A DNA stretch of 64,000 bases from positions 1 to 64,000 of the forward strand of contig CALFMO010000035.1 in NCBI GenBank assembly GCA_937879855.1, given 5' to 3'. Each line of letters opens with the position of its first letter. The stretch's first letter is position 1. Of the stretch, positions 1-7,362 are shown piece by piece. Below the pieces are notes generated by a model. That model saw only the letters and a list, made by a program, of their open reading frames with translations, was not told the DNA's origin and did no database searches. A program made the position numbers and the translations under genes. This stretch comes from an uncultured Acidobacteriaceae bacterium. GTDB lineage: Bacteria > Acidobacteriota > Terriglobia > Terriglobales > Acidobacteriaceae.

Positions 1-41
1 GTGGGGGGCCAAATTAGATGATCAAAGTGGGCCAAGTTAGG
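1..41. mobile_element. Probable IS21-family end (partial)
   Basis: Two imperfect copies of GGGCCAA(A/G)TTAG lie in tandem at 6-17 and 30-40, separated by GATGATCAAAGT-like sequence. Repeated GGGCCAAATTA units are typical of IS21-family ends from general knowledge. The Hsp70 reading frame stops inside this sequence, consistent with an insertion that cut the gene. The transposase would be to the left of the window, so the assignment is tentative. Confidence 0.4.
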
Positions 42-1245
42 TTGACGGAATCACCGCATCGGCCAAGCCCAAACTTAGGGGAACGACATCCAATAGCAAA
101 ACGTCTTTGACTATGCCGCCAAGCACCGCAGCTTCGACAGCTGCACCCAGGGCGACAGCTTCATCAGGATTCAAGAGGCGGCTTGGAGGCTTACCAAAGA
201 ACTCCTCCGCAAAATGCTCAACGGCAGGCATGCGTGTCGCCCCTCCGACGAGTAGGACGCGATCGATCTTGTCGGGTCGTAGACCTGCGTCTGCAAGTGC
301 GCGCTCGCAGGGTCGACGGAGACGGTTGAAAGAATTTGCACAGATTTCTTCAAACTTGGCACGGGTCAATACTGTTTCAAATCCGATGGCTAAGCCGTTC
401 GAGTCCTCCAGGAAGGGGAGTGAAATCGTGCACTCGTTCACTTCTGAGAGCGTGCACTTCGCGGTTGAAGCCGCCTCGACCAAGAATTGCCTGAGCTCTG
501 GCCGCGAGCTCGGCTCTCGTCCTGAGTCGAGGCGAATCTCATTCGCCAACCACTGGCTGAGATCCCTATCGAAATCGCTCCCGCCTAGGAAATTGTCACC
601 TGAAATCGCCTTGACCTCGACTACGCCTTCGCCAACTTCAAGGACTGACACATCGAACGTACCACCTCCCAGGTCTAGGACGACAATCATCTCATCCTTA
701 CTGAGGTCACATCCATAAGCCAGAGCTGCAAGTGTCGGCTCGGCCACAATTCGCTTTGTGTCAAGTCCTGCAATCTGCGCTGCCTCCTTGGTTGCAGCAC
801 GCTGGCGTTCCCCAAAATATGCAGGGACACCGAGCACGACTTGTTCTATCCGCTCGCCAAGTTCACGCTCGGCGACCTCTTTCAAGTAGCGCAGAATCAT
901 GGCTGAGACGTACTGAGGCGTGTACTCGGTATCGCCGATCCTTATTAGGGCTAGGTCGTTTGATCCGCGGATCACGGGATACGCCATCGAACGCGCCACA
1001 TCTAGCACTTCGTTGTAGTAGCGGCCCATCAGACGCTTTACCTCTACGATCGTGTCCTCTGGATGCAGCACTTGTCCACTCAAGGCTTCGTGGCCAATAA
1101 CATGACTGCCATCTTTGAGAATACGGACCGCTGAGGGAATCAGACGATTGCCATGCGCGTCCTGAAGGATAGTCGCGCCGGCTCTGCCCCACACCGAGAC
1201 GCAAGAGTTCGTCGTTCCCAAATCAATTCCAACTATTTGGCTCAT
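37..1245 (-). CDS. Hsp70/DnaK-like ATPase, C-terminally truncated
   Basis: About 402 aa against about 640 for DnaK. The nucleotide-binding domain is complete: phosphate loop 1 (GIDLGTTNS) at the N-terminus, VLDLGGGTFD near residue 190 and LLVGGATRMP near residue 335. The linker and first strand of the substrate-binding domain (DVVPLSLGL) are reached, then the frame runs into the IS-like end and stops, so the peptide-binding beta-sandwich and lid are missing. The start is the ATG at 1245 (MSQIVGIDLG); a TTG four codons upstream is also in frame. It could hydrolyse ATP but should not bind clients. Genuine short Hsp70-like proteins exist, but the stop position argues for disruption. Confidence 0.75.
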   Translation of the reverse strand: MSQIVGIDLGTTNSCVSVWGRAGATILQDAHGNRLIPSAVRILKDGSHVIGHEALSGQVLHPEDTIVEVKRLMGRYYNEVLDVARSMAYPVIRGSNDLALIRIGDTEYTPQYVSAMILRYLKEVAERELGERIEQVVLGVPAYFGERQRAATKEAAQIAGLDTKRIVAEPTLAALAYGCDLSKDEMIVVLDLGGGTFDVSVLEVGEGVVEVKAISGDNFLGGSDFDRDLSQWLANEIRLDSGREPSSRPELRQFLVEAASTAKCTLSEVNECTISLPFLEDSNGLAIGFETVLTRAKFEEICANSFNRLRRPCERALADAGLRPDKIDRVLLVGGATRMPAVEHFAEEFFGKPPSRLLNPDEAVALGAAVEAAVLGGIVKDVLLLDVVPLSLGLADAVIPST

Positions 1246-1637
1246 GGAAGTAGCCAATTTGCCACAATTTGCTCAAAGACTATCAGATCTCTGATTGGTA
1301 CTTGCAGTCCGCATTATCAATCTAACGCCACTGTAGAATGCTGACTAGTCCAGATTCGAACATAAGGTTTCTTATGTGCACAGAAGCGTCAGTTTTAAAC
1401 TACCGGACGTCCCTAAACGAACGAGCGTCTGACAAGAGCGATCGGACGGACCAGCAGGCAAGAATCAAAGCGGCGACAGCATCGCCAGCGGGCCCAGGGT
1501 CTCAAACCTATCCCGACCAGCTTGCACCACAAGACCAGGACGTGGCGATCTGGCGCTTCATGAACATCGGGCAGCAACAGCGGACAACGGTTACATGACG
1601 CTGATGTCTAGCTAGATAGCCGGTTCCTTCCACAGCC
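1246..1637. other. Intergenic region between divergent genes
   Basis: About 390 bases separate the divergently transcribed Hsp70-like gene and the membrane-protein gene at 1638. An 86-codon plus-strand frame (1338-1598) has no SD and an amino-acid composition unlike a folded protein. Promoters for both neighbours should be here, but I could not identify convincing -35/-10 pairs. Confidence 0.4.
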
Positions 1638-2507
1638 ATGATGAAAAGCACCATGCCTTATGTGATTCGACCACTATTTCTTGCTTGTAGCTGCCTGGCC
1701 TTAGCGGCGGGGTTTGCGTTTGGTGTATACATGCTGTTCTTTCATCAATGGGACTCCCTGCCGGGAATCATCAAGGGCATTGCCGTGGTGCTCCTCCCCA
1801 TCCCATTCGTGTTGATGCAGATCCTCCTTGCTAAGGCGTTCTACTATTTCGAGTTGTTTGGTAAGCGCCTCGGCATAGGGTATAGCGAGAACCGGGCAAT
1901 ATTGGAACGCCTCATCGCAGCCGGGAAGCCGTTTTGTCTGTACCTTCGCAACCATAGTTTTGAAAAGGGCTCCGTGATTCATACATTTCAGGTTCGTGCG
2001 GACCGTGAGCCGCTGTCTCGTACCGGTCTCGTGCACTGGCCAGTGACAAATAACGCGTTCGAATCAAGCGTTGTTGCGGGCATCGAAGCACATCTGCCCG
2101 TATTCGCTATCGACTCGCCGTCTGATTCATCTGTTGGCACGGCGCGGCGCATTCTTGTTCAAGACAATCACTGGTTTTCCGAGGCCGATCGTCTGATTGG
2201 ACGTGCCGCGCTCATTATCGTTAATCATGAGGCGCAAACTGAAGGCATCTTGAGAGAATTGGAATCGATACGGAAACACAAAGCGGGAACCAGGACCTTG
2301 CTCTTTACAACGGAGGCTGCACTGACGAGCCTCTCTGATCGCGCCCCCGAACTTATTGGTCGACTGAAGTGGCTTCAGATCAAAAGAGGAAACTCGATAC
2401 ACAAGAGATTGGAGACACCGACCGTACCGCATGAGGTGATCGAATTTGCTGCACTTATTGGAAACAGCGCCGCCGTCGGCGGGTACCATCCTGATCGCCG
2501 CGACTAA
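1638..2507 (+). CDS. Two-helix membrane protein with C-terminal cytosolic domain, function unknown
   Basis: 289 aa (ATG at 1638, 1641 or 1653). Two hydrophobic helices at about residues 8-32 and 43-68 are followed by a soluble domain of about 200 aa. That domain starts with FCLYLRNHSFEKGS, resembling the YLRSF-type segment of membrane-anchored proteins common near defence genes. It shows an alternating strand/helix pattern (PVFAIDSP, AALIIVNHEA, RTLLFTTEA) suggesting a Rossmann/TIR-like fold. No catalytic residues can be assigned. It sits in the cargo region beside ArdC and the TIR/ubiquitin-like operon, so a role in stress or phage sensing is possible but is inference only. Confidence 0.55.
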   Translation: MMKSTMPYVIRPLFLACSCLALAAGFAFGVYMLFFHQWDSLPGIIKGIAVVLLPIPFVLMQILLAKAFYYFELFGKRLGIGYSENRAILERLIAAGKPFCLYLRNHSFEKGSVIHTFQVRADREPLSRTGLVHWPVTNNAFESSVVAGIEAHLPVFAIDSPSDSSVGTARRILVQDNHWFSEADRLIGRAALIIVNHEAQTEGILRELESIRKHKAGTRTLLFTTEAALTSLSDRAPELIGRLKWLQIKRGNSIHKRLETPTVPHEVIEFAALIGNSAAVGGYHPDRRD

Positions 2508-2581
2508 GTCGGCACATTGACATGACACTTAGGTACGCCTGAATCTATCTCAACGACCCTTACCTGATAAAGGCTACGCTC

Positions 2582-2758
2582 ATGGTATGTTCGGTACCCG
2601 GTCACGGACATTTCCTTCCAACTGGACTGGAGATTGTCACAAGAGACTGGCATTCGAATCTGACCGATGTACCGACCCTTAAGCAGATCGTAGACCAGGA
2701 ACGACTGAAAGGGTCCAAGGGCTCGGCGTGGGCGGTTCTGAAGTCCACCGGCAAATGA
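2582..2758 (+). CDS. Possible small ORF or gene remnant
   Basis: A 58-aa frame (MVCSVPGHGHF... to ...VLKSTGK) has codon usage and composition that look coding. It stays open for 13 codons upstream of the ATG, back to a TGA at 2540. There is no clear SD, so it may be the C-terminal fragment of a decayed gene rather than a functional small protein. I do not recognise a family. Confidence 0.25.
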   Translation: MVCSVPGHGHFLPTGLEIVTRDWHSNLTDVPTLKQIVDQERLKGSKGSAWAVLKSTGK

Positions 2759-2761
2759 TAG

Positions 2762-3075
2762 CAGGACCAACTCCTGGGAACCGTCGACTTACTGTCGGTC
2801 AGTCGATCATGCCACCCGCACTACACCCTAATTCTCGTGCGTGCCTGCTGTGTGCCGACTTCCAATCCCTAACAACCATCCGTCATTCTCAAGCGGAAGG
2901 CTACGCCGTCTCTTTTCCCCACTTCGCTCTCCTCCGGTTGGACGCCGCTTGGCTGGGGCTCGGACGGGCGTTTCGGACTGCGCCGGTTTCGCGCCAAACC
3001 GTAAACCAAAAGCCAGGTTTGTCACTCACCGCGCTTTCACTCACGCCCTGCCACCCTCCTCCGGCTCCGTTCTGT
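2762..3075. other. Non-coding leader upstream of the ardC-like gene
   Basis: About 310 bases with long frames on both strands (for example plus 2841-3191) rich in Arg, Ser and Pro and without ribosome sites, typical of spurious translation of a structured leader. I see no gene here. The region leads into the hairpin at 3076-3151. Confidence 0.45.
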
Positions 3076-3151
3076 CCCTTCGCCAGCGTCGTCCTGTTTT
3101 TTCTTGCTGCCGCTCAAGTGAAAGAAAAACAAGCCGACACCGGCAGAAGGG
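3076..3151 (+). promoter_or_regulatory. Long hairpin leader that hides the ardC ribosome-binding site
   Basis: Left arm 3076-3105 (begins CCCTTCGCCAG) and right arm 3121-3151 (ends CCGGCAGAAGGG) are complementary over about 27 of 31 positions, with a loop of about 15 bases. The SD of the next gene, AGAAGGG (3145-3151), is the end of the right arm and pairs with CCCTTC. In RNA this would mask translation. In single-stranded DNA such a structure could act as a single-strand promoter of the Frpo/ssi type known from plasmid leading regions. The hairpin is seen; its function is inference. Confidence 0.55.
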
Positions 3152-3159
3152 AAAAAACA

Positions 3160-3990
3160 ATGAAATTAGAAGAGATCAACAACCGAACTAAGGATGCAGT
3201 CAACCATCTGGTGGAAGCACTGGAGTTAGGGCAGAGTCAAGTCTTGACGCAGTATCTGTCGGCAATGGGCCGCTTCCACAACTACAGCTTCGGCAACATC
3301 ATGCTGATTGCGCGCCAGAAACCAGATGCCACCAATGTCGCTGGCTTGAGGACGTGGAACTCGCTTGGCCGCTTCGTGAAACGCGGAGAAAAAGGTATCC
3401 TGATTCTTGCTCCGATGATTGGCCGGAAGAAGGCCGACAGCGCGGCAGAACCGACCGAGGATGCGAGGCAGTCCCAGCCGCAACTCTACGGTTTCCGGGC
3501 AGTGTATGTATTCGACATCAACCAAACCGAGGGCAAAGACCTTCCAACCCTGACCGAAGTGCAGGGCGATGTCAGCGATTACCGCGAACGGCTGGTAAAG
3601 TTTGTAGAATCCCAGAGCATTATGCTGAACTATTCGGACAAGATTGCGCCTGCCAAGGGCCTATCTCACGGCGGGAGGATTACGCTGCTTTCCGGGATGC
3701 AGCCCGCCGAGGAATTCTCCACGCTCGCGCATGAGATCGCTCATGAGATGCTGCATCGCGGCGAACGCCGTACTTTGACCACGAAGCAGGTACGCGAGAC
3801 CGAAGCCGAAGCCGTGGCTTTCGTCGTCTGCCAGTCCGTCGGACTTCAGACCGGAACCGCTTCTGCCGACTATATCCAGCTCTGGCATGGAGACACCAAG
3901 CTCTTGCAAGAGAGCCTGGAAGTCGTTCAGCGCACAGCTGCCGTCATCCTCGGGGGCATCGCCCCCGAGGATGGCGCGGGTGTTCCTTAA
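3160..3990 (+). CDS. ArdC-like antirestriction protein with zinc-peptidase domain
   Basis: 276 aa from the ATG at 3160, with SD AGAAGGG 8 bases upstream; the open frame extends further upstream but only through the hairpin leader. The N-terminal part (residues 1-125) matches the ArdC N-terminal ssDNA-binding domain: FHNYSFGNIMLIARQ, then WNSLGRFVKRGEKGILILAP, then a YVFDINQTEG segment. The C-terminal part carries the zinc-metallopeptidase motif HEIAHEMLH near residues 194-202 and a downstream TEAEAVAFVV glutamate. ArdC proteins bind incoming single-stranded DNA and protect plasmids from host restriction, fitting a mobilizable element. It converges on the TIR gene, with 19 bases between their stops. 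Confidence 0.85.
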   Translation: MKLEEINNRTKDAVNHLVEALELGQSQVLTQYLSAMGRFHNYSFGNIMLIARQKPDATNVAGLRTWNSLGRFVKRGEKGILILAPMIGRKKADSAAEPTEDARQSQPQLYGFRAVYVFDINQTEGKDLPTLTEVQGDVSDYRERLVKFVESQSIMLNYSDKIAPAKGLSHGGRITLLSGMQPAEEFSTLAHEIAHEMLHRGERRTLTTKQVRETEAEAVAFVVCQSVGLQTGTASADYIQLWHGDTKLLQESLEVVQRTAAVILGGIAPEDGAGVP

Positions 3991-4009
3991 GGGCAGGATA
4001 TGGCGGCTT

Positions 4010-4825
4010 TCACAACACGGAAGTCAACATGGACCTTCTGGCCGCCACTACCTCCGCAAAAATCAGAGTGGCATCGTCGTCATCGAATCGGGTGTACTCC
4101 ACGTCACGTCCGAAGAGCTTCGGGTCAGGAGTTTTCCTCTTTAGCAGGGGCACGATCTCAACTTTATTCGCGCGCGCGATCCCGATTTCCCTCTTGACGC
4201 CGGGCCCCTTCGGCGCATTCCGCGTCCAAATGACAAACATGAACTTGCTAGCCTTTATTGCTGCAGGGATCTTCCTGCCCCAAATTCGACTTCCCGTCTT
4301 AACATCCGCGGGTGCTATGTAAGGATCAAACCCGGCATCTTTGGCGAGAGCGAAAAGAAAGTCGGCGAATCTCCGATCTTCAGGTTCCTTATAACTGATG
4401 AAAACCTTTCCAAATAGCTGAGGTGCAGGTTTGATGATGGCAAACCAACCCTCGCCAATGAATGATCGTCTCTTCCCGATCTTTTCGGTGTGAAGCCGGT
4501 AAGTGACGGCAACGTCGAAGTAGTTTGTGTAACCAAGAAAGACAAGGTTTGGTGCAACTTGGACAGTGCAGGAGCCGAGCTTCCCAGGGGGTATCGACAC
4601 CGGCTGGCCAGGATATACGACAGTCGTATACGGATCGGCGCTATCACCCCCTGTGCTCGACCGGCGAGACTTGAACCGAAGCGCAAGGGACTCAACCACC
4701 ATCGTTGCTTCCTGGTCCTTGTTTTGCACCCCGATACTGATGCCCAAGGATTCGAGATAGTGCACGTTCAGGAACTCGTGCTTGTCAACTACGAGCTTGA
4801 TTGGCGTTTCCACTCCGTCAGTCAT
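4010..4825 (-). CDS. TIR-domain protein, last gene of the ubiquitin-like operon
   Basis: 271 aa. Residues 1-135 form a strand-rich domain of unknown type. The TIR domain begins near residue 138 (KVFISYKEPEDRRFADFL), continues with box-2-like DVKTGSRIWGRKIPAAIKAS, FVIWTRNA and the candidate catalytic Glu in GVKREIGIARA. Bacterial TIR domains of this kind usually cleave NAD+ or make cyclic ADP-ribose signals in anti-phage defence. Its ATG (4825) lies 8 bases inside the end of the upstream JAB-E1 gene, so translation is probably coupled. An effector controlled by the conjugation cassette is the simplest reading, but that link is inference. Confidence 0.85.
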   Translation of the reverse strand: MTDGVETPIKLVVDKHEFLNVHYLESLGISIGVQNKDQEATMVVESLALRFKSRRSSTGGDSADPYTTVVYPGQPVSIPPGKLGSCTVQVAPNLVFLGYTNYFDVAVTYRLHTEKIGKRRSFIGEGWFAIIKPAPQLFGKVFISYKEPEDRRFADFLFALAKDAGFDPYIAPADVKTGSRIWGRKIPAAIKASKFMFVIWTRNAPKGPGVKREIGIARANKVEIVPLLKRKTPDPKLFGRDVEYTRFDDDDATLIFAEVVAARRSMLTSVL

Positions 4826-6188
4826 AGGCAGAAACGACCTGCAAGTCGCCCAGAGCCTTCACGCCTTGCTCATTGTCACAAATATCACAACCCGGCTCAT
4901 GCACAGCTGTCGCTGTGAACACGATGCCCGACGCTGCGTCATAAAGCTGAGTGGGCGGCTGAAAATTACCGGTCAAGTTAACAAAAAGATTGAGGGCAGC
5001 CGTTGCACCTAACCCGGCAATCGTGCAATTCAGTGTCACGACGGCCGGCACAGGCTCGTCAATGCCAATAATATAGCCCTCGCGCACTAGAGCTTCCCTC
5101 TCCGCAGGTGGTAGCGACTCAGCACGTACCCTCTCGGGGTTTATGTGGTGGCTGCATCTCAAGCAAGCGCCATCCGGACCAACCACCGAGACCCGACCAG
5201 CAGCCGCCGTGACTTCGCCTTTCCGTGCATCAAGCCGGATCCCCATATCGATCAGGGGTGTCAGATACTGGTAAGCAAACCTTGTCAGTGCGCTCCGCGC
5301 CAAGTCGCTGTCCACGCAACCGAGTATGAGATCAGCGGCACGGAGTTGTCTCAGAACCGACTGCTTGAGAACTGAGTCGCAAATGGGCTCGACTTTCAGG
5401 GGCCTTATGGACGCAAGGTAACTTGCGACTGTCCTTGCCTTGGGCTGCCCAAGCGAAGCCGACGTTGCACCGAACAATCTGTTCAAGTTGCTCGATTCTA
5501 TAACATCGAAATCGACCAGGATTAGACTCCCGACACCGGCACGTGCTAGCTGCTCTGCAACGAGAGATCCAATACCTCCCAATCCGACTATTGCGACCCT
5601 GAGCGACTCAATCGTGCGCTGGCCTTCGCTGCCAAACGCACGAATCTGTCGATCGAAGACACTTGTCTCGGAGGTGTGCGTTCCCCGAGTTGAAACGATA
5701 GGCAGCCTCCGTACTCGCGGTCCGGTTATCGTTACATCGTCTAAGTTCCGGAAAGATGAGCCATCGACGACCCGGCCAGCGATGGAGGTCTTAGTTAACA
5801 AAAGGCTCGCAGGTTTCCGATCTGGCAGTAGCGACTCCAGAATGGGAAGCAACCGCCTCTCGCCGAAATCATCAGATCGGGAATAGTTAGCCGGACCATC
5901 GAAAGGATGTGAGTGGCAAATCACTGGAACTAGACGATCTCGTAAGCAACGGTCAACTACTGAATTGTAGAAGCTCGGGGCGACCTCCAAGTGGTAGGAC
6001 TGCCGGTCGACATACTGCTCGGACGAAGGTGCCATGATTTCACGGACGAGCAGCCTGTCTTCTCTTTCGTTCAAAGAGTGTCCACACAGCAGCGCTGTGG
6101 CATTTTCCAGCCCGTCCGGTGTGAAAAGTAGGTTCCGGAGTTGACTCCAGTCGCCCCCCGATATCCTCAATGAGAGTCTTTTCGCCAT
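4818..6188 (-). CDS. JAB-E1 fusion: isopeptidase plus ubiquitin-like activating enzyme
   Basis: 456 aa from the ATG at 6188. That ATG overlaps the E2 stop as TGATG, which decides the start over longer in-frame alternatives. The N-terminal JAB/JAMM domain has Glu28 (GLENA), His92-Ser-His94-Pro and the Ser/Asp pair near 103-107, a zinc isopeptidase signature. The C-terminal ThiF/MoeB/E1 domain has the Rossmann motif VGLGGIGS (about 201-208), SNLNR (233-237) and GQPK for ATP use. Two CxxC pairs (342/345 and 434/437) should bind structural zinc. The catalytic thiol is not certain; Cys388 in TLNC is one candidate. It should activate, and its JAB half process or remove, the Ubl encoded by the same operon. 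Confidence 0.85.
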   Translation of the reverse strand: MAKRLSLRISGGDWSQLRNLLFTPDGLENATALLCGHSLNEREDRLLVREIMAPSSEQYVDRQSYHLEVAPSFYNSVVDRCLRDRLVPVICHSHPFDGPANYSRSDDFGERRLLPILESLLPDRKPASLLLTKTSIAGRVVDGSSFRNLDDVTITGPRVRRLPIVSTRGTHTSETSVFDRQIRAFGSEGQRTIESLRVAIVGLGGIGSLVAEQLARAGVGSLILVDFDVIESSNLNRLFGATSASLGQPKARTVASYLASIRPLKVEPICDSVLKQSVLRQLRAADLILGCVDSDLARSALTRFAYQYLTPLIDMGIRLDARKGEVTAAAGRVSVVGPDGACLRCSHHINPERVRAESLPPAEREALVREGYIIGIDEPVPAVVTLNCTIAGLGATAALNLFVNLTGNFQPPTQLYDAASGIVFTATAVHEPGCDICDNEQGVKALGDLQVVSAYD

Positions 6189-6556
6189 CAGCAAGCTCGT
6201 TCCAGTCTCCTGCGAACAAAATGCATGTACCCGTGAAGATTGTCGACGTTTGGTCTCCAGGTTGTGTGCCAAGAAAACCTTCGCCACTGCTGTCCCATAT
6301 GCGTTTCGATGGAGTCGCCGCATTGAGGCGCAGCGCCGTTTGCCAACATCAATTCCGGGGTCGTCCAAAACATATCTGGGCCAGCGTCCGGATAGGCGAG
6401 CGGGATTCGCACTAGCAGGTTCGCAGCCGGACGATTGTATCCATCTGGGATCGGGAAATCCCTGAAAAGAAGGTTAATTACACCGCCTTCTTCGGTGATC
6501 TCAGGGCGCAAATCGAGTTGTGCAATTTCTTTAACCAGTCTTGGAGGTAAGGCCAT
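6188..6556 (-). CDS. Prokaryotic E2-like (UBC-fold) protein, family E type
   Basis: 122 aa from the ATG at 6556 (MALPPRLVKEIAQL); an in-frame ATG at 6625 would overlap the upstream gene by 95 bases and is less likely. The pattern PLAYPDAGPDMFWTTPEL, then LANG, then QQWRRFSWHTTWRPNVDNL, then HGYMHFVRRRL resembles E2 proteins found beside multi-ubiquitin-type Ubls and JAB-E1 fusions. Only two cysteines exist: one in APQCGDS and the last residue. The first is the likelier thioester residue. The role is to carry the activated Ubl to a target. The stop overlaps the JAB-E1 start. Confidence 0.75.
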   Translation of the reverse strand: MALPPRLVKEIAQLDLRPEITEEGGVINLLFRDFPIPDGYNRPAANLLVRIPLAYPDAGPDMFWTTPELMLANGAAPQCGDSIETHMGQQWRRFSWHTTWRPNVDNLHGYMHFVRRRLERAC

Positions 6557-6791
6557 TTTTGCCAAAAGTGCCCGATGGGATGGCGCGAAAATGTTCGTTA
6601 TCGTGCAGATGAACTCGCTCATCATTACCCACCGGAATGCTCTTGTCTCCTTCCACTCGAAAGAGCTCGTATTCCGGAGGAATGCCTGCGAGCGCCTTTA
6701 TTTGCGTGCCAGTGAGCTCGTGCTCGGCCGTCTTGAAGGGCTGATTGTTCACGAAAATTGTGATCTCATGCTTTTTGTGCTCGTCTGCCAT
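6531..6791 (-). CDS. Ubiquitin-like modifier (multiubiquitin-domain family, single domain)
   Basis: 86 aa, first gene of the operon. It starts with a beta-grasp strand (ITIFVNNQPFKTAEHELTG) then the helix TQIKALAGIPPEYELF and the segment GDKSIPVGNDERVHLHDNEHFRAIPSG, matching the multiubiquitin domain found with JAB-E1 and E2 genes. The tail after SGTFG is nine residues (KNGLTSKTG) ending in a single Gly. Either the JAB domain trims it to expose an internal Gly or the terminal Gly is used directly. SD-like GGAG lies at 6806-6809, a long 14 bases from the ATG. It overlaps the E2 start by 26 bases. Confidence 0.8.
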   Translation of the reverse strand: MADEHKKHEITIFVNNQPFKTAEHELTGTQIKALAGIPPEYELFRVEGDKSIPVGNDERVHLHDNEHFRAIPSGTFGKNGLTSKTG

Positions 6792-6829
6792 GTCGACCGC
6801 GCTTTCTCCAAGTGAAAATGTAGACCAGA

Positions 6830-7319
6830 TCTCAATCTGAATTGTACAGGCTTACTGCTATTAAGCAGCGTCCCCTCGCAACGACCGCCAGCACTGGCTC
6901 ATTCCAGCGGGAAGCAAGCTTCTTCGCGACGGCAAGCAAAAAGTGGACACCTTTGGCGATGTGCGCCTCGTAGTCCACCTTCCATCCGCTCATCATGCTC
7001 CGTCAATCTTGACCCGTTCTAGGACCTCGGCAAGACCGGGCTACCTGTCCGCCGCCAGCCAGACTCAAAGCTGGTGGGTGGTCTTTGACGGGTTCTGTTG
7101 TGGCGCTGCCTACGGCAGCGGGAGGACGGTTGACACGCCACCCCTGCCAGGGTGCTGTGCGGCAACTTCGGGTTGCTGCACGGTTACCACTCAAAACAAA
7201 GCAGATGGCGATTCCAGGTGGCTGTGGGGCAACCTGAGACTCTCATAGAAAGACTCCTGCGCCAACGCCTCCCCAGCTCGAAACCCCTTGACACGCACCC
7301 ATAAAAGTACGACCATTGG
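6830..7319. other. Hairpin-rich region before the mob genes, candidate oriT
   Basis: About 490 bases with no convincing gene; a 101-codon plus frame (6943-7248) lacks an SD. It holds several stem-loops: CACCC/GGGTG near 7137-7153, CGCTGCC-TAC-GGCAGCG at 7104-7120, and a 25-base imperfect hairpin at 7157-7181 (GTGC-GCAAC paired with GTTGC-GCAC). It sits directly upstream of the RHH, MobC-like, coupling-protein and relaxase genes, where oriT often lies. A promoter-like TTGACA at 7288-7293 may serve the mob operon. No nic site could be assigned. Confidence 0.35.
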
Positions 7320-7320
7320 A

Positions 7321-7348
7321 TGTATGTCATACAACTAGCATGTTGTAT
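7321..7348 (+). promoter_or_regulatory. Operator-like palindromes before the RHH gene
   Basis: Two overlapping inverted repeats are seen: TGTAT-gtc-ATACA at 7321-7333 and ATACAAC-tagcat-GTTGTAT at 7329-7348, the second with perfect 7-base arms. They lie just before the SD and start of a protein with an N-terminal ribbon-helix-helix-like segment, suggesting autoregulation of the mob operon. A TTGACA box at 7288 places them near or just after the likely transcription start. Confidence 0.5.
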
Positions 7349-7362
7349 GGCATGGAGGAGTG

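Noticed and set aside
1338..1598. 86-codon plus-strand ORF
   Set aside because: No SD, no domain, low-complexity Ala/Gln/Ser composition.
2841..3191. 116-codon plus-strand ORF
   Set aside because: Arg/Ser/Pro-rich, no ribosome site, lies across the ardC leader hairpin and overlaps the ardC start out of frame.
6943..7248. 101-codon plus-strand ORF before the mob genes
   Set aside because: No SD, odd composition, spans the hairpins of the candidate oriT.
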